This document shows positions 32,761 through 40,629 of a stretch of 64,000 nt of DNA, in pieces. The notes beneath the pieces are model-generated. The model had not been told where the DNA came from, did not search any database, and worked only from the letters and a program-made list of their open reading frames with translations. How positions within the stretch are numbered: position 1 is the stretch's first letter; every line of letters starts with the position of its first letter. Both the position numbers and the translations under genes were made by a program. Source of the DNA: an uncultured Solirubrobacteraceae bacterium (GTDB lineage Bacteria; Actinomycetota; Thermoleophilia; Solirubrobacterales; Solirubrobacteraceae); assembly GCA_902806205.1 (NCBI GenBank), contig CADCVR010000001.1, positions 1 to 64,000 on the forward strand, read 5' to 3'.

Positions 32761-33450
32761 TCAGTTCCGCACGGTCCGCGCGAGGCAGAACTGCGTCCCT
32801 TCGCCGACGAGCGCGGCCATGCGCATGCCGCCCTCGGCCACCGCGGCGTACAGCGCCTCGAGGGTGACCGCCGAGCCCCGCCACGCCGGGTCGTCCTGGC
32901 CCTTCGGCGCCCGGCCGAGCGCGACCTTCAGCCGCGACGGCGTCGGGTTCCCGGCGGCGTGGATCGAGGGGTCGTTGGACACCTGGAACGCCGCCCAGCC
33001 GCCCGGCTTGAGGACCCGGCCGATCTCACGGACGTAGCCCAGCGTGATCGCAGGGTCGGGGATGTGCTGGAAGACGACGAGCGAGACGACCGCGTCCACG
33101 CTCGCGTCGGCGAGCGGGCCCAGCCCGGCGCCGTCGCCCTGGTGCAGCGTGACGTTCGCCACGGCGCCGAGGTTGACGCGCGCACGGGCGAGCATCTCCG
33201 CGGAGACGTCGATCCCGTGGACATGCGCGGTGCGCGAGGCGATCGCCCGGGTGAGGCGTCCGACCCCGCAGCCGACGTCGAGCACCGTGTCGCGCGGGTC
33301 GAGTCGGGCGCCGACGGCGTCGAGCATCCGCTCGAGGTCGGTCTCTCCCGCGGTCCAGAACCGCTCCTCGTCGCCGGCGTTGTAGTCCAGGCGGTTGTCG
33401 ACGAAGTAGTTTGCGTTCTCGCGGGCCCGGGCGTCCCAGAAGTCCGCCAT
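32761..33450 (-). CDS. Class I SAM-dependent methyltransferase
   Basis: About 229 aa from MADFWDARARENANYFVDNR; an ATG 24 nt upstream (33474) is an alternative start. Motif I VLDVGCGVGRLTRAIA, the acidic residue in HGIDVSAEMLARAR, and motif IV region VDAVVSLVVFQHI identify a UbiE/BioC-type fold. The substrate is unknown. It is divergent from the glycosyltransferase at 33506 and shares a 55-nt promoter region with it. Confidence 0.84.
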   Translation of the reverse strand: MADFWDARARENANYFVDNRLDYNAGDEERFWTAGETDLERMLDAVGARLDPRDTVLDVGCGVGRLTRAIASRTAHVHGIDVSAEMLARARVNLGAVANVTLHQGDGAGLGPLADASVDAVVSLVVFQHIPDPAITLGYVREIGRVLKPGGWAAFQVSNDPSIHAAGNPTPSRLKVALGRAPKGQDDPAWRGSAVTLEALYAAVAEGGMRMAALVGEGTQFCLARTVRN

Positions 33451-33505
33451 GTGCGTGCCCGTATCGTCTGGCATGCGGCGGCACGGTACCGGTAGCGTCG
33501 CCGGG

Positions 33506-34453
33506 GTGAGCACCCCCGCCGTCAGCGTCGTGATCGCCGCGCGGGACGCCGCCGGCACCCTGCCGGTGACGCTGGCCGCCCTCGCCGACCAGGAGCCCGC
33601 CCCCACGTTCGAGGTGCTCGTCGTCGACGACGGCTCGACCGACACGACGGCGGCGATCGCGGCCGCCCACCCGGTCGTGACCGCCGTACTGCTGAGCACG
33701 GGCGCCGGCCCCGGCACCGCACGCAACGTGGGCATCGCCGCGGCGCGCGCACCCGTGGTGGCGTTCACCGACGCCGACTGCGCGCCCGCGCCGGGCTGGC
33801 TGGCCGCCGGGCTGGCGGCGCTCGCGTCCGGGGCGGACGTGGTGCAAGGACGCGTCGACGCCGCCGGACCGAGCGGACCGTGGGACCGCACCGTCTCCGT
33901 CGGCGGTCCGTCCGCCCTCTACGAGACGGCCAACCTCTTCGTGCGAACCACCCACCTGCGAGCGATCGGCGGCTTCGAGCCGTGGCTGCGGCCGCGCCGG
34001 TCGAAGGAGCTCGGCGAAGACGTCTGGCTGGGCTGGCGGCTGCGCCGCGCGGGCGCCCGCGTCGCCTGGGCGCCCGGCGCAGTCGTCCACCACGCGGTCT
34101 TCCCCCGCTCGCCGGGGGCGTTCCTCGCCGAGCGGGCGCGCGTGCGCTTCTTCCCGCTGATGGTCCGGCGGATCCCGGAGTTGCGGGAGGCGCTCCTCTG
34201 GCACGGCTGGTTCATCAATCGCCGCCAGGCCTGCTTCGACCTCGCGCTGCTCGCAGTCCTGGCGGCCGGCGCGGGGCGGCGGCCCATGGTTCTCCTGCTC
34301 GCCGGGCCCTACGCCCGCGAACTGTGGCGGGGCGCGCGCGGCGCGGGCCGGCGCCGCGCGCCCGCGATCGCCGCCGTGCACCTCGCGGCCGACGCGGTGT
34401 CCGCGGGCGCGCTGGCCGTGGGCAGCGCCCGGGCGCGGGCGCTCGTTGCCTGA
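33506..34453 (+). CDS. Family 2 glycosyltransferase
   Basis: 315 aa from GTG at 33506 (VSTPAVSVVIAARDAAGT). GT-A fold signs: VSVVIAARD, VLVVDDGSTDTT, the DxD-like FTDADCAPAPGWL, and LGEDVWLGWRLRRAG near the acceptor site. Two hydrophobic segments near the C-terminus (LALLAVLAAGA; PMVLLLAGPY) suggest membrane association. The donor and acceptor cannot be told. It is followed by a lipid kinase-like gene, so a role in glycolipid synthesis is possible. Confidence 0.85.
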   Translation: MSTPAVSVVIAARDAAGTLPVTLAALADQEPAPTFEVLVVDDGSTDTTAAIAAAHPVVTAVLLSTGAGPGTARNVGIAAARAPVVAFTDADCAPAPGWLAAGLAALASGADVVQGRVDAAGPSGPWDRTVSVGGPSALYETANLFVRTTHLRAIGGFEPWLRPRRSKELGEDVWLGWRLRRAGARVAWAPGAVVHHAVFPRSPGAFLAERARVRFFPLMVRRIPELREALLWHGWFINRRQACFDLALLAVLAAGAGRRPMVLLLAGPYARELWRGARGAGRRRAPAIAAVHLAADAVSAGALAVGSARARALVA

Positions 34454-34521
34454 AGCCCCGCCACCCCGCGGACTGGCCGGGTGTCGGTAACCGGCCGGAC
34501 GACCGCGGGTACCGCTCGGAG

Positions 34522-35505
34522 ATGCCGCCGATCGACACCCTCGAGCGCCTCGGCGACGCGTTCGCCCTCACCACTCCGATCGAACGCAAGCGGATGCTCG
34601 TGATCGTCAACCCGTACGCGACGACGGTCTCCGACCGGCTGAAGAACCTCGTCGTCTCCGCGCTCCAGGGCCGCTACGACGTGCACGCCATCGACACCGT
34701 CGCCAAGGGGCACGCGACGCGGCTCGCGCGGGAGGCCGCCGACGAGGGCTTCGACGTGGTCGTCGCCTTCGGTGGGGACGGCACGCTCAACGAGGTGGCC
34801 AACGGCCTGGCCGGCTCCCCCACGCCGCTGGCGACCCTTCCCGGCGGCTCGGCCAACGTCTTCGGCAGGATGCTCGGGATTCCGGGTGACATCGTCGATG
34901 CCACCGAGCACCTGCTGTGCCTCGCCGACGACTTCCGCCCGCGGCAGGTCGACCTGGCCCGCGTCAACGACCGCTGGTTCACGTTCTCGGCCGGGATGGG
35001 CCTCGACGCCGCGGTGGTCGCGCGCGTCGACGCGCACCCGCGACTCAAGGCGAAGCTCGGCCCGAAGTACTTCACCGCCGCGGCCGTCTCGACGTTCTCG
35101 CGCCGCTACGTCATCGACGCGCCGCGCCTGGAGGTCGAAGCCGACGGGAGCCTTCTCACCGGCGGCGTCAGCGTGTTCGTGCAGAACGGGGACCCGTACA
35201 CGTACTTCGGCGACCTGCCGATCCACGTGGCCGAGCACAGCCGCCTGAACTCCGGGCACCTCGCGGGCGCGGTGCTCACCCGTGCGCGGCTGACCGACAT
35301 CCCCTCGCTCGCCTACCGGGCCTTCTCGGCGCGCGGCAGGGTGACCGCGGCCAAGGCCGTACGGGGCTTTCACGAGGTGACCGAAATCGTCGTGCACTCG
35401 ACGGACGGCGCGCCGATCGCCCTCCAGGTCGACGGGGACTACATCGGCAGCGTGACCCGGGCGAGGTTCGACCTCGCGGCGGGCGCGCTGACCGTCGTGT
35501 CGTAG
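34522..35505 (+). CDS. Diacylglycerol kinase / sphingosine kinase-like protein
   Basis: 327 aa, ATG at 34522 with CGGAG upstream. The catalytic domain signature FGGDGTLNEVANGLAGSPTP and LPGGSANVFGRMLGIP is clear, and the C-terminal beta domain ends with IALQVDGDYIG. The family phosphorylates diacylglycerol or related lipids (DgkB, YegS, BmrU types). It follows a GT2 gene by 68 nt on the same strand and ends 7 nt before the stop of convergent relA. Confidence 0.9.
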   Translation: MPPIDTLERLGDAFALTTPIERKRMLVIVNPYATTVSDRLKNLVVSALQGRYDVHAIDTVAKGHATRLAREAADEGFDVVVAFGGDGTLNEVANGLAGSPTPLATLPGGSANVFGRMLGIPGDIVDATEHLLCLADDFRPRQVDLARVNDRWFTFSAGMGLDAAVVARVDAHPRLKAKLGPKYFTAAAVSTFSRRYVIDAPRLEVEADGSLLTGGVSVFVQNGDPYTYFGDLPIHVAEHSRLNSGHLAGAVLTRARLTDIPSLAYRAFSARGRVTAAKAVRGFHEVTEIVVHSTDGAPIALQVDGDYIGSVTRARFDLAAGALTVVS

Positions 35506-35512
35506 TGGCGGC

Positions 35513-37810
35513 TCAGCCGACGCCGGGCGTGACGCGGTACGCGTCGAAGACGCCCTCGATCGAGCGCAGGCGGTTGACGGTCGCCTTCAGCACCCGCGTG
35601 TCGCCCACCTCGACGACGAACGTGTTCCTCGACATCGGGGTGCTCACGATGCAGCGGGCCTCCACGATGTTGATGCCCGCCTCGGCGAACGTCCGCGAGA
35701 GCTCCTCGAGCAGGCGGGTGCGGTCGTAGGCGTCGATCTGCAACTCGACCTTGAAGGCGGTCTCGTGCTCGCCCTCCCAGTGCACGCGGACGAAACGCTC
35801 GGCATCCTTGCGCAGCGCGGCGGCGTTCGGGCAGTCGTCGCGGTGGATGGTGATGCCGCGCCCGAGCGAGACGTAGCCGACGATCGGGTCGCCCGGAACG
35901 GGCCGGCAGCACTTCGCCATCCGCAGCAGGACCTCGTCGACGCCGTCGACCATCACGCCATAGCTCTTGCTCGTCCCGGTCGGCGCGCGGCGCTGGCGGC
36001 GCGTCGTGACCAGCGACTCGACGGTGTTCTGCTCCGCCTCGGCCGCCTCCCCCTGCTTGAGGCGGTGCAGGACCTTGTTGACGACGACCTTCGGCGCGAT
36101 CTTCGCGCCGCCCAGCGCGATGTAGAAGTCCTCGGCCTTGCGGAAGCCCATCTCACGGATGACGTCGGCCAGCAGCGGCGAGCCGGAGATCTTCTGGGCC
36201 GGCAGCCCGCTCTTGTTGAGGGTCTCCTGCAGCAGCGCCCGGCCCGTGTGCTCGGTGTCCTCGCGGGACTCGGCCTTGAACCAGGCGCGGATCTTGTTCC
36301 GGGCGCGCGTCGTGCGGACCATCGCGATCCAGTCGCGCGAGGGACCGCGCTCGCGGTTGGCGGTGAGGATCTCGACGATGTCGCCCGACCGCAGCTCGTA
36401 GTGCAGCGGGACGATCTTGCCGTTGACCCGCGCGCCGACGCAGCGGTGGCCGATCTCCGTGTGGACCTCGTAGGCGAAGTCCAGCGGCGTGGCGCCGGAC
36501 TGCAGCGACTTGACCTCGCCCTTCGGCGTGAAGACGAAGACCTCCTCGTCGAAGAGGTCGACCTTCAGGTTCTCCATGAACTCCTGGGGGTCCTGGAGCT
36601 CCTTCTGCCAGTCGAGCAAGGAGCGCAGCCACTTCAGCTTCGCTTCGCCCTCCGAGAGCGGCTTCCCGCCGGTGCCCTCGACCTCGACCTTGTAGATCCA
36701 GTGCGCGGCGACGCCGTACTCGGCCATGTCGTGCATCTCGCGCGTGCGGATCTGGATCTCCAGCGGCAGCCCCTGCGGTCCGATCACCGTCGTGTGCAGC
36801 GACTGGTACATGTTGAACTTCGGCATCGCGATGAGATCCTTGAAGCGGCCGGGCAGAGGCTTCCAGGACGAGTGGATGACGCCGAGGGCGCCGTAACAGT
36901 CCTTCACCGAGTCGACGATGACCCGCATCGCCGTGAGGTCGTAGATCTCGTTGAACTCGCGGCCCTTCTTGGTCATCTTGGAGTAGATCGAGTAGAAGTG
37001 CTTCGCCCGGCCGGAGATCTCGGCTCTGATTCCCAGCGCCTCCAGATCGGCGGCCAGCCCCTCGCCCGCGGCGCGCACGTAGTCCTCGCGCTCCTCGCGC
37101 TGCTGGTTGACCAGCCCCTTGATCTCCTGGTACTTGCGCGGGTGCAGCGCCGCGAACGCCAGGTCCTCGAGCTCCCACTTGATCGCGTGGATGCCGAGCC
37201 GGTGCGCGATCGGGGCGTAGATCTCCAGGGTCTCCTTGGCCTTGTCGATCTGCTTCTGCTTGGGCATCGCGGCGATCGTCCGCATGTTGTGCAGGCGGTC
37301 GGCCAGCTTGATCAGGATGACGCGGATGTCCGTCGCCATCGCGACCATCATCTTGCGGTAGTTCTCGGCCTGCGCCTCGTCGCGCGACTGGAACGTGATG
37401 CCCGTGAGCTTCGTGACGCCGTCCACGAGCAGGGCGACCTCGTCGCCGAAGTTCTCGCGGACCTCGTCGAGCGACGCACTGGTGTCCTCGACGGTGTCGT
37501 GCAGCAGCGCCGCGACGAGCGTCTCGGTGTCCAGGCGCATGCCCGCGCAGATCTTCGCCACGCCGACGGGATGGACGATGAAGTCCTCACCCGACTTGCG
37601 GCGCTGGTCGGCGTGGTGCTCACAGGCGAACACGAAGGCCGCCTCGACGCGGTCGCGATCGACGGCGACCGCCGCGTCGTGCGCGTGCTCCTCGACGATG
37701 GCATAGAGGTCGGCCAGCAGCCGACGTTCGCGCGCGCTGAGCTCGAGGGCGGGCGGGGTGGGTCCGGCGGGCGACTTCACGCCACCTGCGGCTGCGCGCT
37801 CCTCAGCCAT
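35513..37810 (-). CDS. relA: (p)ppGpp synthetase/hydrolase, RelA/SpoT homologue
   Basis: 765 aa, ATG at 37810. The hydrolase HD domain covers about residues 50-200 (HHADQRRKSGEDFIVHPVGV, LLHDTVEDTSA, LADRLHNMRT). The synthetase domain covers about 255-375 (GRAKHFYSIYSKM, YDLTAMRVIVDSVKDCYGAL, YQSLHTTVIGPQG). Then come TGS (EVFVFTPKGEVKSLQSGATP), a Cys-containing region (MAKCCRPVPGDPIVG) and a C-terminal ACT domain. Both catalytic halves look intact, so it should make and degrade the alarmone. It overlaps the recJ stop by 34 nt. Confidence 0.96.
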   Translation of the reverse strand: MAEERAAAGGVKSPAGPTPPALELSARERRLLADLYAIVEEHAHDAAVAVDRDRVEAAFVFACEHHADQRRKSGEDFIVHPVGVAKICAGMRLDTETLVAALLHDTVEDTSASLDEVRENFGDEVALLVDGVTKLTGITFQSRDEAQAENYRKMMVAMATDIRVILIKLADRLHNMRTIAAMPKQKQIDKAKETLEIYAPIAHRLGIHAIKWELEDLAFAALHPRKYQEIKGLVNQQREEREDYVRAAGEGLAADLEALGIRAEISGRAKHFYSIYSKMTKKGREFNEIYDLTAMRVIVDSVKDCYGALGVIHSSWKPLPGRFKDLIAMPKFNMYQSLHTTVIGPQGLPLEIQIRTREMHDMAEYGVAAHWIYKVEVEGTGGKPLSEGEAKLKWLRSLLDWQKELQDPQEFMENLKVDLFDEEVFVFTPKGEVKSLQSGATPLDFAYEVHTEIGHRCVGARVNGKIVPLHYELRSGDIVEILTANRERGPSRDWIAMVRTTRARNKIRAWFKAESREDTEHTGRALLQETLNKSGLPAQKISGSPLLADVIREMGFRKAEDFYIALGGAKIAPKVVVNKVLHRLKQGEAAEAEQNTVESLVTTRRQRRAPTGTSKSYGVMVDGVDEVLLRMAKCCRPVPGDPIVGYVSLGRGITIHRDDCPNAAALRKDAERFVRVHWEGEHETAFKVELQIDAYDRTRLLEELSRTFAEAGINIVEARCIVSTPMSRNTFVVEVGDTRVLKATVNRLRSIEGVFDAYRVTPGVG

Positions 37811-40215
37811 GCGTCTCCCTCGGTGTGGCGGGCGGCACAGGCCGCGAACGTCGGGGCCCGCTCCAGCGCCGTACGCCGCGCGAACGGCGGGACCGTGATC
37901 GCGATGGGCCGCAGCTGCAGCTCGACGAGCCCGAGCTCGCGCAGCACGGCGAGGACCCGGCCGGCGGCCACGGGCGAGCACGGCAGCGCGGCCTCGACGT
38001 CACCGGGCGCCCGGCGCAGCAGCCGGTAGGCGGCGGTGATGTGGTCGCGCAGCGCATGCTGCTCGTCGTGAACATGCTGGGCAAAGCGTAGCTCAGCCGC
38101 ACCCCAGCAGAGATGGGCCAGTTGCTCCGGGCGCCCCGACTCCACCAGCGCCTGCAGCGCGGGGTGCGGCGGAGGATCGAGCGCCACGACGTGAGGCACG
38201 CCGGCCGTCAGCGCCGGGTCGCGCTCCAGCGCCGTCCAGGAGCACAGCGCGAACCCCCCGAGCAGGGCTTGCAGGTGCTTGCGGCGCCGTCGCGCGTCGG
38301 CGCCGACGACGAGGACGGGCTCTCCCGAGGCGACCAGCGCGGTGAGCAGCCCCGCGATCCCGGCACCCCGCCGGTCACAGATCGTTCGCCGGCTGCAACC
38401 GGCCCCGCCGACCTGCGCCGCCGCGTACGCCGTCGGGGGGGTGTCGAGCTCGAGGCGGACGGCCTCCTCCCAGCTCTCGGGCTCGCCGACGAGCGCGATC
38501 GGCGCGGGCTCGCAGGCCAGCGCCTCGCTGAGCACCAACCGCGGCTCGACGACGCCGTTCCACTCGTTGCGCTCGAGCTTGAAGACCGCGTCGACGCCCG
38601 TGGCGGCCGCTTCGGGCAACGTCGTCACCTGGAACGCCACGGCGCTCGCCCGGCGCCCGCCGGACTCGACGGTGAAGCGCAGGTGCCGGCCCTCCCCCAT
38701 CGGGCGGGGGTCCACGAGGCGCGCCGCAGGGACGAGCAGCCGCGGCTCGGGGTTGCCCATCCCGAACGGCGCGAGGCGCACGAGCTCCTCGGCGAGGTCG
38801 AGGCCGAGCTCGTCGCCGGAGACGACCGCATCGGCGCGCTCCCGGCGCACGAGGTCCTCCGGGCTGAGCACGGCCTCGGCGTGCGCGCAGAACGCGGCGC
38901 GGAAGGCCTCGAGCTGCTCGAAGGCCACGGTGCAGCCCGCGGCGGCGCGGTGCCCACCGTGACGGCTGAGGTACGCCGCGCAGGCGTTCAGGCCGCCGAG
39001 CAGGTCGAAGGCGGGGATCGACCGTCCGGAGCCCGTGCCCGTTCCGGCGCCCTCCGCGAAGGCGACCACGACGACAGGCCGGTGGTGGCGGTCGGCGATC
39101 CGCGAGGCGACGATGCCGATGACCCCGGCGTGCCAGCCTTCGCCGGCCAGCACGAAGGCCGCTGAGGGCCCGAGCCCCGCCTCCTCACGCGCCCGCTCAA
39201 GGGCCACGACCTGCGCCTCGGCCTCGAACAGGATCCGCTGTTCGGTGTGGCGACGCTCACCGTTGAGGCGATCGAGCTCCTCGGCGATCGCCTCGGCGCG
39301 CGCCGGATCCTGCGTGCGGAGGAGCTCCACCCCCGCGTCCGCGCGCTGCATCCGGCCCGCCGCGTTGATCCGGGGCGCGAGGCGGAAGCCGATCGCGCCC
39401 GCGTCGACGGCCCCCGGGTCCACCCACGCGACGCGCAGGAGCGCGCGCAGGCCCGGCTTCCGCGTTCCCGCGATCGCCCGCAGCCCCGCCCGCACCAGGC
39501 GGCGGTTCTCTCCCACGAGCGGCACGCAGTCGGCGACCGTCGCGAGGGCCACGAGGTCGAGGTCCGCGTCAGCTGCTGCCGGGTCGAGCCCCGCCGCAGC
39601 GAGCAGCGCGCGCGCGAGCTTGTGCGCGACCCCGGCAGCGCACAGCTCGGGCACGGGGTAGCCGTTGAGCGCCGGGTGCACGATCGGGCAGGCGGGAAGG
39701 CGGCCGTCCGCTCGGGCCGAGTGGTGGTCGGTGACGAGCACGTCCATCCCGGCGGCGCGCGCGGCGGCGACCTCCTCCACCGCGGTGATCGCGCAGTCGG
39801 CGGTGATCAGCAGCCGCGTCCCGCGAGCGGCGAGACGCTCGACGGTCGCCAGGGCGAGGCCGTAGCCGTCCTCGGCGCGGGAGGGCATGAACCAGTCCGC
39901 GCGGGCGCCGAGCGCCTCGAGCGCGTTCAGCAGGATCGTCGTGGAGCAGACACCGTCGACGTCGTAGTCGCCGTGGACGGTGATCTTCGCGCCCGCGGCG
40001 ACGTGGCGCAGCACGAGCGCCACCGCCGTATCGATGCCCGCGAACAGCGCGGGGTCGTGATCGTCCTCGGCGGCCAGCCACGCGCGCGCTGCCCGAGGGT
40101 CGGCCAGGCCACGACGGACGAGGATCTGCGCGAGCGGCCCCGAGCAGCCGAGGGCGGCCCGGAGGGCGAGCACGTCGGCGTGCCGGCACGGATCGAGGCG
40201 GAGCCGGGGGGTCAC
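37777..40215 (-). CDS. recJ: Single-stranded-DNA-specific exonuclease RecJ
   Basis: 812 aa. DHH-family metal motifs: GDYDVDG at 82-88, ITADCAIT near 137-144, and TDHH with D163-H165-H166 region. The DHHA1 domain follows (HAGVIGIVASRIADRHHRPV, SRHGGHRAAAGCTVAF). An OB-like domain (PMGEGRHLRFTVESGGRR) and a long C-terminal extension of about 200 residues complete it. The extension has a decayed helicase-like look (EPVLVVGADARRRRKHLQAL). It degrades ssDNA 5' to 3' in recombination and repair. Confidence 0.93.
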   Translation of the reverse strand: MTPRLRLDPCRHADVLALRAALGCSGPLAQILVRRGLADPRAARAWLAAEDDHDPALFAGIDTAVALVLRHVAAGAKITVHGDYDVDGVCSTTILLNALEALGARADWFMPSRAEDGYGLALATVERLAARGTRLLITADCAITAVEEVAAARAAGMDVLVTDHHSARADGRLPACPIVHPALNGYPVPELCAAGVAHKLARALLAAAGLDPAAADADLDLVALATVADCVPLVGENRRLVRAGLRAIAGTRKPGLRALLRVAWVDPGAVDAGAIGFRLAPRINAAGRMQRADAGVELLRTQDPARAEAIAEELDRLNGERRHTEQRILFEAEAQVVALERAREEAGLGPSAAFVLAGEGWHAGVIGIVASRIADRHHRPVVVVAFAEGAGTGTGSGRSIPAFDLLGGLNACAAYLSRHGGHRAAAGCTVAFEQLEAFRAAFCAHAEAVLSPEDLVRRERADAVVSGDELGLDLAEELVRLAPFGMGNPEPRLLVPAARLVDPRPMGEGRHLRFTVESGGRRASAVAFQVTTLPEAAATGVDAVFKLERNEWNGVVEPRLVLSEALACEPAPIALVGEPESWEEAVRLELDTPPTAYAAAQVGGAGCSRRTICDRRGAGIAGLLTALVASGEPVLVVGADARRRRKHLQALLGGFALCSWTALERDPALTAGVPHVVALDPPPHPALQALVESGRPEQLAHLCWGAAELRFAQHVHDEQHALRDHITAAYRLLRRAPGDVEAALPCSPVAAGRVLAVLRELGLVELQLRPIAITVPPFARRTALERAPTFAACAARHTEGDAWLRSAQPQVA

Positions 40216-40226
40216 CCCGTCAACCT

Positions 40227-40272
40227 AAGGGGCGGCGAGGACGGAAACCAAGGGGCGGCGAGGACGGAAACC
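40227..40272. repeat. Two perfect tandem 23-bp repeats upstream of recJ
   Basis: The unit AAGGGGCGGCGAGGACGGAAACC without interruption occurs twice in direct tandem, at 40227-40249 and 40250-40272, just before the recJ start. It lies where the recJ promoter or leader should be. Its function is unknown; a recent slippage duplication is the simplest explanation. Confidence 0.9.
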
Positions 40273-40285
40273 GCCGGCGGCCCGG

Positions 40286-40329
40286 GAGCACCGCGGGCGG
40301 CGCAGTGCCGCCGGGGTGCCGCGGTGCTC
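40286..40329. terminator. GC-rich hairpin behind the secDF operon
   Basis: An 11-bp perfect stem (GAGCACCGCGG / CCGCGGTGCTC) encloses a second hairpin (GGCGGC / GCCGCC). It lies 3 nt beyond the stop of the small membrane protein gene and before recJ in the reading direction. No long U-tract is seen, which is common for actinobacterial terminators. Confidence 0.55.
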
Positions 40330-40332
40330 GGG

Positions 40333-40629
40333 CTACGCCGGGCGCCCGACGCCGAGCGCGTCGGGACTCTCCGCCCGCTCACGCCGGAGACCGACGAAGT
40401 ACACGATGCCCATCCCGACCACCGTGCCGGGAATCCCCTCGAAGAACGTGGTCAGGTTCACCGCGTCGCGGCTCGGGACACCCAAGCCGTGCAGCACCAT
40501 TCCCCCGAGCACCGAGCCCACCATCGCTCCGAGGAACGCCCCGGCGATCCCGCCCGCGAAGTGGTCGGGCAGATAGACCGTGAAGTGCCAGATCGCCAGG
40601 CCGACCATGACCCACACCAGGACGGCCAT
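40333..40629 (-). CDS. Small three-helix membrane protein (GlsB/YeaQ/YmgE-like)
   Basis: 98 aa, ATG at 40629 overlapping the secDF stop (TGATG). Three hydrophobic segments: VLVWVMVGLAIWHFTVYL, a Gly-rich GGIAGAFLGAMVGSVLGGMV, and GTVVGMGIVYFVGL. The Gly-rich pattern resembles the transglycosylase-associated GlsB/YeaQ family, which has stress-related but poorly defined roles. Coupling to secDF may be only positional. Confidence 0.7.
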   Translation of the reverse strand: MAVLVWVMVGLAIWHFTVYLPDHFAGGIAGAFLGAMVGSVLGGMVLHGLGVPSRDAVNLTTFFEGIPGTVVGMGIVYFVGLRRERAESPDALGVGRPA

